From assembly GCA_946479005.1 (NCBI GenBank), contig CAMLEM010000061.1:1-8027 (forward strand): a DNA stretch of 8,027 bases. Reading direction: 5' to 3'. The position numbers were made by a program, and so were the translations under genes. This document shows, piece by piece, positions 1 through 6,393 of the stretch (position 1 is the first letter of the stretch; each line of letters opens with the position of its first letter). The DNA is from an uncultured Chitinophagaceae bacterium. GTDB taxonomy: Bacteria > Bacteroidota > Bacteroidia > Chitinophagales > Chitinophagaceae. The notes beneath the pieces are model-generated. The model ran no database searches and was not told where the DNA came from. It saw only the letters and a list, made by a program, of their open reading frames with translations.

Positions 1-55
1 TTTTCACTTCTTTTCGCTTTGAGGATTGTTTAAGTTCGAGTAGTTGTTTCTCACA

Positions 56-82
56 CCTGCCTGAATGCTTCACGCAGGCAGG
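56..82. repeat. Short hairpin with CCTGCCTG/CAGGCAGG arms
   Basis: Perfect 8-bp inverted repeat: CCTGCCTG at 56-63 and CAGGCAGG at 75-82, with an 11-nt loop. It abuts the left end of repeat copy 1. No T-run follows on either strand, so it is not a convincing intrinsic terminator. It may be a separate small intergenic repeat or a rearranged left end of the larger element. The first 55 bases of the window hold nothing I can assign; a gene ending there cannot be excluded. Confidence 0.55.
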
Positions 83-190
83 GATTTCACAGATTTGATA
101 CCCTTTGTTCGATTCTGTCTAACGCTTTCGAAAAGCAGGATCTTAATCTGCGTAATCTGTGTGTATTTAATCTGTGAAATCTGTGAGAAA
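83..190. repeat. Intergenic inverted-repeat element, copy 1 (degenerate)
   Basis: Left arm ATTTCACAGATT (84-95) is the exact reverse complement of AATCTGTGAAAT (169-180). The right side carries four AATCTG(T/C)G-type units (145-152, 154-161, 169-176, 178-185), while the left side keeps only about one. The middle contains ATTC...AACG..TTTCGA (112-131), which resembles the cores of copies 2 and 3. The right arm aligns well with that of copy 2, including a shared GTGTATT box (161-167). It lies just upstream of the phospholipase-like gene at 208. Its function is unknown; it could act in transcript ending, RNA stability or chromosome organisation. Confidence 0.75.
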
Positions 191-207
191 TAAAGAAATC
201 GTGTGTT

Positions 208-1170
208 ATGAAAAATATACTTCTTACCAGCCTCCTCCTGCTCATTCACTCCCACTGCTTCTGCTGGGGTTTTTTCGGGCACCAACAGATAAACCGCATC
301 GCCATTTTCCTTCTTCCCCCTGAAATGATGGTATTTTTCAAGCCGGCTTCGGAATTTCTGATTGAACGTTCCGTGGACCCGGACAAGCGCCGCTACGCGG
401 TGAAAGAAGAAGGCCCGCGGCATTATATCGACATCAATCATTACGGCAACTACCCATTCGACTCAGTTCCCCGGAAATGGAATGAAGCCGTCGCGCGTTT
501 TTCTGAAGACACCCTGAATAAATATGGCATCGTACCCTGGTGGCTCCAAACGATGCTTTACAGGTTAACCGAAGCATTCCGCGAAGGCGACAGGATCCGC
601 ATCCTTCGTTATGCTGCTGAGCTTGGACATTATATGGCCGATGCCCACGTACCCCTGCACGCCAATTCCAATCATAATGGACAGTACAGCGGACAGAAAG
701 GCATTCACGGTTTTTGGGAGAGCCGCATACCTGAGCTGCTCGCGGAGAAAGAATGGGATTTTCTCATCGGCAGGGCCAGTTACAGTCCCGACCCGGCTGC
801 CTTCATCTGGAAGCGCGTACTGGAAAGCGCTGCTGCGTCCGATACAGTTTTAAGAGCAGAAAAAGAACTTTCTGCCAGCTTCCCAACCGATAAGAAATTC
901 TCCTTTGAGGAAAGGAACGGCATCGTGGTCCGCCAGTATTCAACCGCATTCAGCAGGGCTTACGATAAAAAACTGAATGGAATGATCGAGCGGCGAATGC
1001 GCCAATCCATCCAGGCCGTGGCAAGCTTCTGGTACACAGCCTGGGTGAATGCCGGTCAACCAGACCTGAAGGCCATCATTCACCGCGAACTTTCATCACA
1101 GGAGTTGCGGGAATTTGAGGAGTTGAATTATCATTGGAGAAATTCAGGGGGCGCGAGGGAACACGATTGA
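208..1170 (+). CDS. Exported zinc-dependent phospholipase C / S1-P1 nuclease-fold protein
   Basis: Predicted secreted or periplasmic hydrolase of 320 aa in the phospholipase C / P1-nuclease fold, which uses a cluster of zinc ions to cleave phosphodiester bonds. The first 19 residues form a signal peptide (MKN, then Leu-rich). Cleavage before Trp20 would give a mature N-terminal Trp, which in this fold binds zinc through its own amino and carbonyl groups. Further likely ligands are His25 (WGFFGH), Asp75 (HYIDINHY), His141/Asp145/His151 (HYMADAHVPLH) and His167/Glu171 (HGFWE). The end carries WYTAWVNAGQP (275-285), which I recall from Bacteroidota relatives. The ATG at 208 starts a complete signal peptide; no strong Shine-Dalgarno site is visible. 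The residue before Trp20 is Cys, with another at 17, but neither makes a proper lipobox. The substrate (lipid or nucleic acid) cannot be told from sequence. It appears monocistronic, ending three bases before a strong hairpin. Confidence 0.86.
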   Translation: MKNILLTSLLLLIHSHCFCWGFFGHQQINRIAIFLLPPEMMVFFKPASEFLIERSVDPDKRRYAVKEEGPRHYIDINHYGNYPFDSVPRKWNEAVARFSEDTLNKYGIVPWWLQTMLYRLTEAFREGDRIRILRYAAELGHYMADAHVPLHANSNHNGQYSGQKGIHGFWESRIPELLAEKEWDFLIGRASYSPDPAAFIWKRVLESAAASDTVLRAEKELSASFPTDKKFSFEERNGIVVRQYSTAFSRAYDKKLNGMIERRMRQSIQAVASFWYTAWVNAGQPDLKAIIHRELSSQELREFEELNYHWRNSGGAREHD

Positions 1171-1173
1171 AGG

Positions 1174-1216
1174 AACAGCCGGACGCGGCGACGCTGCGAC
1201 GCTGCGTCCGGCTGTT
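1174..1216 (+). terminator. Strong GC-rich hairpin after the phospholipase-like gene, possible terminator
   Basis: A 13-bp perfect stem, AACAGCCGGACGC (1174-1186) with GCGTCCGGCTGTT (1204-1216), begins three bases after the stop codon. Pairing continues inward through one G-U wobble, three GC pairs, an A-A mismatch and one more pair, leaving a loop of about 5 nt. Downstream sequence is T-rich but interrupted (TTTAGCTGTTTCGCTG), without a clean U-tract. It is probably the 3' end of the transcript, by intrinsic termination or as an RNA-stabilising end. The rest of the spacer to 1285 is AT-rich and probably holds the next promoter, though no exact TAnnTTTG box is present. Confidence 0.6.
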
Positions 1217-1285
1217 TAGCTGTTTCGCTGTTCTCCCATTTTTGAACTATTTTTATAAACTTTTTTTCAATCATCTAACTAACTT

Positions 1286-4200
1286 ATGAAACTCGTCCTG
1301 GCCTTAACGACCCTTGTCCTGTCCTTAACCGTATCCGCTCAACACGAGATCTTTAGCCTGATGGAGAGAAACGACCTCCGCCTCCAGGAGATCGAAGCCA
1401 TTGCCAACCGTCATTTTGACTCAGTGGGGACCGGCCGCGGAACCGGGTATAAACAATTCCAGCGCTGGCTCTATGAACGCCGCTTTCACACCGATGAAAA
1501 TGGTTACTTCATCCATCCCACCGTGGAATGGAATAATTATCTGGCATCAAGGGCTAACCGTATTGAATCCACAACCGCCGGTAACTGGGTACCTCTCGGC
1601 CCTTCCAGCTGGACCTATACCTCAGGATGGAACCCCGGCGTAGGAAGACTTTCCGCACTTGCCGTTCACCCGGCGAATGAAAATATCATTTATGCCGGTT
1701 CTCCCGGCGGGGGCCTTTGGAAAACGACGAATGGAGGAACCACCTGGACCGCCCTCACCGATGGCAATGCCACCTGGATGTCCATTTTCGCGCTGACCAT
1801 CGACCCCAATAACCAGAACGTGGTCTATATGGGCACAAGTACCGGGCTCTGCCTCAAATCAACCGATGGCGGCGCCAGCTTTTCTCCCACCGGCAGCGGA
1901 CCTACAGGAACCATCCGTAAAGTGCTGGTACATCCAACCAATAGTAACATCGTATTTGCCTGTGCTTCCAACGGGATCTTTCGTTCAACAAATGGAGGTA
2001 CCGCCTGGACACAGGTTCATTTTTCCGCCAAGGAAGACATCGAATTCAAACCCGATGATCCTAACATTATGATCTCCTCGGGAACCAATGTAGCCCGGTC
2101 AGTGGATGGAGGCATCACCTGGGTGGTGCTGACCTCAGCAGAAGGCATCACCAATACGGGACGCACACTCGTGTCAGTATCGCCCGCAGATCCAAATGTG
2201 GTTTATGCCGTGCAGGCCAACGGAAGCCTGTTTGGCCGGATGTATCGCTCCACCAATGCCGGGGCCAGCTTTACCACCACCGTGGTGGGAAGCCCCGCAT
2301 CAGGCACCAATTATTTCGGCTATGAAACCAGCGGAACAGGTACCAGCGGACAGGCCACTTATGATATGGCGATGGATGTTTCACCCGTTAATGCCAACGA
2401 TGTATATATTGCCGGGATCATTTGCTGGAGATCCACCAATGGCGGCACCTCTTTCACGGCACAAACTGCCTGGTCATATCCCAATGGGATCGGATACAAT
2501 CACGCCGATGTACACGGGTTATTCTGGGTGAACAGTAATTTATATTCCATTTCTGACGGGGGCATCTATAAAAGCTCCGATAATGGCGATAACTGGGTGG
2601 ACCTTTCTTCAGGACTCAATATCCGCCAGTTCTACCGCATTGCCCTTTCACAAACAAACCCGATGGTGATCACGGGCGGCGCGCAGGATAATGGAAGTGT
2701 CACCCGCCAGGTGGGTGGCAACTGGGCCGACTGGCTGGGAGCCGATGGAATGGAAGGATTGGTTAGTCCCACCAACCATTTAAAACTGTGGGGAACCACA
2801 CAAAATGGTTCATTGTACCGCTCCATCAACGGTGGAAATAGCTATAACAGCCTGCCGCGTCCCGCATCCGGCAATTGGGTGACCCCGCTGGTGATCCATC
2901 CCACGGATGAGAATATCCTCTATGGCGGCTGGAATGGCGTGTACAAATCAACCACGGGCGGAACAGGCTGGACGAATATATCTTCAGGCACCATTTCAGG
3001 ACTGGTGGTTGACCTGGCCATTTCTCCTTCCAACCCAACAACCATCTATGCTTCGATCGGTTCCACCTTATATGTAACCAATAATGACGGGGGAAGCTGG
3101 ACGGTTCGTTCTGCTCCTTCCACCATCAATGATATTTGCGTGGACCCGACCGACCCCAATAAGATCTGGATCGCCTGCAACAGCAGTAGCAACAGGGTAT
3201 TGGTTTCCACCAATGGCGGCGCCAGCTTCACCAATATTTCATCCGATCTTCCATCCATCGTTGCCAGGACTGTGGTGGTTGACAACAATACTCCCAGGGG
3301 GATCTATGTAGGAATGAACATCGGTGTTTTTTATAAAGATGAGGTAGCGACCAACTGGACGGATTTTTCCGATAACCTGCCAATGGTTGCCATTAATGAG
3401 CTGGAGATCCAGCAAAGCACCGGGATGCTTCGTGTGGCAACCTATGGAAGAGGTGTTTGGGAAAGCCCGCTGGCTGCAGCAGCAGGAGGATTCAGCTTCA
3501 ATAACCCGGCTCCGGCCACGTCTTCCTGTCCCGCGCCCAATACAATGGCGATCACACTGGGCACAAACTCGATCGGCGCCTTCAATAACCCCATCAGCTT
3601 ATCCGCTACCGGGGTACCTGCGGGAACCACGATCAGTTTTTCTGCAAACCCCGTAACACCGGGCAACAGCACGACAGTAACTCTTAACGGTACCAATAAT
3701 CTCGCCGCCGGTACTTACGTGATCACGATTACGGGAACCGCCACAGGTGCAGTGTCCCAGGCACGCGACCTCAGCTTTACGATCGATCCCGGCGCGGGTC
3801 CGTCCATTACAGCACAGCCCGCCTCACAATCCACCTGCGTGGGACAGAATACCAGCTTTACTGTTGGCGCTTCCGGTGCCAGCGGCTATCTATGGCAGGT
3901 AAGCGCAGATGGTTGTACTACCTGGACCAATCTCACCAACAATTCAACCTATAGCGGCGTCACCGCTTCTACACTGAATATCACCGGCGTCACTGCGGGA
4001 ATGAATAACTATGGATACCGTGTAATAGTTACCGGCCAGTGCGGAAGCAGCACTTCTTCGCCCTGTGCCATTCTCACCGTGGGTTCGGCGCCAACCATCA
4101 CAGCACAACCGCAGAGTAGCACCACCTGTTCGGGAAGCGGTGTTATGCTTTGTGTGACTGCAACAGGCAGCGCCCTCACCTATCAATGGGAGTCGGCCCC

Positions 4201-5152
4201 CACCTGTGGCAGCGCCTACTCCCCCATCCCCGGCGCAAATTCCTCCTGCCTCACGATATCCCCGGTAAGCACGACGAGCTACAGGGTACGTGTAACTGCA
4301 GGCGCCTGTTCGTTTGTAGATTCTGACTGCGTAACAGTGACTGTCAATGCACCGGCAACCATTACACAGCACCCCGCACCGGTTTCAGTTTGTGAGGGCG
4401 GCAATGCCAGCTTCGCCGTGGCAGCCACAGGAAATGGCCTGAGCTACCAGTGGCAGGTGAGCACGAATGGCGGAGGATCATATAGCGATATCGCGGGAGC
4501 CACATCGGCAACCTTTAATCTCAGCACGGTTACTGCCTCTTCCAATGGAAACCTCTATCGTGCGAGGGTGAGCAGCCAGGGATGCGCAGGAGTGAATACA
4601 AATGGGGCCCTGCTCACTGTTCACGCCCTGCCTTCGATCACGCTGGGGGTAAATAATAATTCTTTATTGCCCGGGCAGCAGGCTACGATCACCGCCACGC
4701 CGGTTTCTTCCGGTGGCACGGTAACCACACAATGGTTTTACAATAACGGTGTTCTTGCAAATGCTGGCAATACTTATGTGGCAGACATCGAACACCTGGG
4801 AGCATATCACACCACGATCACTGAAGCCTGGGCGGATGGTTCCTTGTGCAGCAACACATCGGCCACGGTGAATATTGGAGCCACTGCGAGCACGAAGCTC
4901 TTCATCTTCCCGAACCCGAATGACGGAAGGTTCAGCGTTTCATATTACAACAGTGCGGGTACATCTACCAATCGCACGATCACGGTTTATGATTCCAAAG
5001 GCGCGACGGTGTACCAGGCTCGTTTCGCGATCACGGGGCCGTACACTTTACTGGACATTGATATTACGCCGGCGAACCGGGGAGCGTATTTGGTAATGGT
5101 GAGTGATGCGGGGGGAAAGAAACTTGCGGAAGGAAAAATTGTTGTTCAGTAG
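1286..5152 (+). CDS. Giant T9SS-secreted protein: sortilin-like beta-propeller plus Ig-like domains
   Basis: 1288-aa secreted or surface protein. Residues 1-19 are a signal peptide (cleavage near SAQ/HE). Residues 20-95 are a charged lead-in. About 100-726 is a sortilin/VPS10-like beta-propeller with eleven Asp-box-type repeats of S-T-N-G-G-x-x-W/F form, at about 146, 191, 233, 271, 321, 382, 429, 512, 554, 597 and 640, closed by LRVATYGRGVWE (715-726). Next come an Ig-like/adhesion-type module (about 735-833) and about four Ig-like modules (837-932, 935-1021, 1024-1113, 1116-1196), cysteine-rich in the first two. Residues 1204-1288 are a T9SS type A sorting domain (FPNPNDGRF...GAYLVMVSDAGGKKLAEGKIVV), which sends family members through the type IX secretion system for release or surface attachment. 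No catalytic residues are recognisable; binding or adhesion to a glycan or protein is an inference. The ATG at 1286 starts the signal peptide, and no Shine-Dalgarno site is visible. It appears to be transcribed alone. Confidence 0.92.
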   Translation: MKLVLALTTLVLSLTVSAQHEIFSLMERNDLRLQEIEAIANRHFDSVGTGRGTGYKQFQRWLYERRFHTDENGYFIHPTVEWNNYLASRANRIESTTAGNWVPLGPSSWTYTSGWNPGVGRLSALAVHPANENIIYAGSPGGGLWKTTNGGTTWTALTDGNATWMSIFALTIDPNNQNVVYMGTSTGLCLKSTDGGASFSPTGSGPTGTIRKVLVHPTNSNIVFACASNGIFRSTNGGTAWTQVHFSAKEDIEFKPDDPNIMISSGTNVARSVDGGITWVVLTSAEGITNTGRTLVSVSPADPNVVYAVQANGSLFGRMYRSTNAGASFTTTVVGSPASGTNYFGYETSGTGTSGQATYDMAMDVSPVNANDVYIAGIICWRSTNGGTSFTAQTAWSYPNGIGYNHADVHGLFWVNSNLYSISDGGIYKSSDNGDNWVDLSSGLNIRQFYRIALSQTNPMVITGGAQDNGSVTRQVGGNWADWLGADGMEGLVSPTNHLKLWGTTQNGSLYRSINGGNSYNSLPRPASGNWVTPLVIHPTDENILYGGWNGVYKSTTGGTGWTNISSGTISGLVVDLAISPSNPTTIYASIGSTLYVTNNDGGSWTVRSAPSTINDICVDPTDPNKIWIACNSSSNRVLVSTNGGASFTNISSDLPSIVARTVVVDNNTPRGIYVGMNIGVFYKDEVATNWTDFSDNLPMVAINELEIQQSTGMLRVATYGRGVWESPLAAAAGGFSFNNPAPATSSCPAPNTMAITLGTNSIGAFNNPISLSATGVPAGTTISFSANPVTPGNSTTVTLNGTNNLAAGTYVITITGTATGAVSQARDLSFTIDPGAGPSITAQPASQSTCVGQNTSFTVGASGASGYLWQVSADGCTTWTNLTNNSTYSGVTASTLNITGVTAGMNNYGYRVIVTGQCGSSTSSPCAILTVGSAPTITAQPQSSTTCSGSGVMLCVTATGSALTYQWESAPTCGSAYSPIPGANSSCLTISPVSTTSYRVRVTAGACSFVDSDCVTVTVNAPATITQHPAPVSVCEGGNASFAVAATGNGLSYQWQVSTNGGGSYSDIAGATSATFNLSTVTASSNGNLYRARVSSQGCAGVNTNGALLTVHALPSITLGVNNNSLLPGQQATITATPVSSGGTVTTQWFYNNGVLANAGNTYVADIEHLGAYHTTITEAWADGSLCSNTSATVNIGATASTKLFIFPNPNDGRFSVSYYNSAGTSTNRTITVYDSKGATVYQARFAITGPYTLLDIDITPANRGAYLVMVSDAGGKKLAEGKIVVQ

Positions 5153-5158
5153 ATTTTT

Positions 5159-5297
5159 GTTTCCCACAGATCTCACAGATTTAATTCACAGATCTCACAG
5201 ATAAGTACCTGAAAATTCGGAACCGATTGACGAATTCGAAAATCAGCCCCTCATCTGTGAAATCTGTGTGTATTGATCTGTGAGATCTGCGGGAAAT
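5159..5297. repeat. Intergenic inverted-repeat element, copy 2
   Basis: Outer arms 5160-5180 and 5276-5296 are reverse complements at 20 of 21 positions (TTTCCC ... GGGAAA ends). Inner arms CACAGATCTCACAGAT (5187-5202) and ATCTGTGAAATCTGTG (5253-5268) match at 15 of 16. Short unpaired linkers (6-7 nt, including GTGTATT on the right) lie between outer and inner arms. The loop of about 50 nt holds a core (5215-5239) starting ATTCGG and ending TTCGA, with a 6-bp inner dyad AATTCG/CGAATT. It fills the gap between the giant-protein stop and the serC promoter, so it could separate the two transcripts. There is no U-tract on the right side and no evident target-site duplication. Confidence 0.85.
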
Positions 5298-5304
5298 GTA
5301 TTCC

Positions 5305-5312
5305 TATCTTTG
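5305..5312 (+). promoter_or_regulatory. Bacteroidota-type -7 promoter box for serC
   Basis: TATCTTTG matches the TAnnTTTG -7 consensus of Bacteroidota primary-sigma promoters. Only 8 bases separate it from the ATG at 5321, so transcription would start at or a few bases before the start codon, giving a leaderless or very short-leader mRNA. A -33 TTG box at standard spacing is not clear; that region falls in the right arm of repeat copy 2. The box overlaps a dyad, TTTGCG-C-CGCAAA (5309-5321), that reaches the A of the ATG. Confidence 0.65.
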
Positions 5313-5320
5313 CGCCGCAA

Positions 5321-6391
5321 ATGATCCACAATTTCAACGCGGGCCCCTCGATCCTTCCCCCGGAAGTATTCCAACAGGCCAGCGAGGCGGTACTAAACTT
5401 TAATAACACCGGGCTCTCCATTCTGGAGATCGGCCACCGTACACCCCTGTTCAAGCCCGTGATGGAAGAAGCAAGATCGCTTGTGAAAGAATTAATGGAG
5501 CTCGATGCGGATCACGAAGTGCTTTTCCTCCACGGTGGCGCCACCACGCAGTTTATGCAGGTACCGATGAACCTCCTGAATGAAGATGACCTCGCCTCCT
5601 ACACTGATACCGGGGCCTGGGCCGCCAAGGCCATCAGGGAAGCAAAGATCTTCGGCCACGTGGAGATAGCGGGTAGCGCCGCTGACAGCCATTACACGGA
5701 ATTACCGCTCGATCTGAAGGTGAATCCCACCGCCGCGTACTTACACATCACCACCAACGAAACCATTGCCGGCCTGCAATGGCCAGAAATACCTTACCAG
5801 GCGGAAGTTCCCCTTGTGGCGGATATGAGCAGCGATGTATTGAGCCGCGTACTTGATTTTAACCGCTTCGGGATCATCTATGCCGGCGCGCAAAAAAATC
5901 TAGGTGCCGCGGGAGTGAACCTGGTGGTGGTAAACAAAAACATCCTCGGGCGCGTACAAAGGACCATTCCCAGCATTCTCGATTATCGCAATCATATCCG
6001 GGAAGCGAGTATGATGAATACGCCTCCGGTATTTGCCGTTTATGTAGTGCTCCTCAACCTTCGCTGGCTGAAAACACAGGGCGGGGTTGCGGAAATGCAG
6101 AAACGCAATGAGGCCAAAGCGAAATTACTTTATGATACCCTCGATGCCATCCCGCTATTCAACACCCCGGTAGATGCACGGTACAGGAGTAAGATGAATG
6201 CCATATTCACCATCGACAATAAAAAAACGGAAGAAGAATTCCTCGACCTGACCAAAAAAGAAGGGATGGTTGGAATTAAAGGTCATCGATCGGTTGGCGG
6301 ATTCCGGGTATCTATGTATAATGCGCTCCCGATCGAAAGCGTGAAAGCGCTCACGGAACTGATGAAATATTTTGCAGACAAAAAAGGATAA
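5321..6391 (+). CDS. serC: Phosphoserine aminotransferase (3-phosphohydroxypyruvate to phosphoserine)
   Basis: Cytoplasmic PLP-dependent class V aminotransferase of 356 aa, the usual SerC length. It converts 3-phosphohydroxypyruvate and glutamate to O-phosphoserine, the second step of serine synthesis, and may also act in pyridoxine synthesis in organisms with the DXP-dependent route. Motifs: N-terminal HNFNAGPSILP (3-13), GHRT (38-41) for substrate, HGGATTQF (71-78), Trp100 to stack on PLP, TTNETIAG (144-151), DMSSD (168-172) with the Asp facing the pyridine nitrogen, AGAQKNLG (188-195) with Schiff-base Lys192, and GHRSVGGFRVSMYNA (321-335) with His322/Arg323. The start at 5321 is chosen because it gives the conserved SerC N-terminus. 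An in-frame ATG at 5273 would add 16 residues that are only translated repeat and would lie upstream of the promoter. It is the first gene of a two-gene operon. Confidence 0.97.
   Translation: MIHNFNAGPSILPPEVFQQASEAVLNFNNTGLSILEIGHRTPLFKPVMEEARSLVKELMELDADHEVLFLHGGATTQFMQVPMNLLNEDDLASYTDTGAWAAKAIREAKIFGHVEIAGSAADSHYTELPLDLKVNPTAAYLHITTNETIAGLQWPEIPYQAEVPLVADMSSDVLSRVLDFNRFGIIYAGAQKNLGAAGVNLVVVNKNILGRVQRTIPSILDYRNHIREASMMNTPPVFAVYVVLLNLRWLKTQGGVAEMQKRNEAKAKLLYDTLDAIPLFNTPVDARYRSKMNAIFTIDNKKTEEEFLDLTKKEGMVGIKGHRSVGGFRVSMYNALPIESVKALTELMKYFADKKG
6384..6388 (+). promoter_or_regulatory. Shine-Dalgarno-like AAGGA inside the serC tail
   Basis: AAGGA lies in the last codons of serC, 5 bases before the ATG at 6394. 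With a stop-to-start gap of only 2 bases, ribosomes finishing serC could reinitiate directly, which supports translational coupling. The purine run is partly imposed by the Lys-Lys-Gly codons, so it may be coincidental. Confidence 0.4.
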
Positions 6392-6393
6392 CA

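Noticed and set aside
83..192. The ATCTGTGA units as a CRISPR array
   Set aside because: Units are 8-9 bp, imperfect, irregularly spaced, arranged as inverted arms, and there are no unique spacers of constant length or cas genes.
70..441. Minus-strand open frame of 123 codons overlapping repeat copy 1 and the phospholipase-like gene
   Set aside because: Its C-terminal third is translated repeat (words like ISQI and ITQI) and the rest is antisense to a well-supported gene; no family features.
1248..1255. TATTTTTA as a -7 box for the giant protein gene
   Set aside because: One consensus mismatch in a very AT-rich stretch where such words arise by chance, and no matching -33 box.
1901..3450. 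Repeated STNGG-type words in the giant gene as a DNA tandem repeat
   Set aside because: They are spaced irregularly and differ at the DNA level; they are explained by the Asp-box motifs of the propeller.
3944..4372. Minus-strand open frame of 142 codons inside the giant protein gene
   Set aside because: Fully antisense to conserved Ig-like modules, low-complexity Gly/Ala/Cys-rich, and no start signal; a shadow frame.
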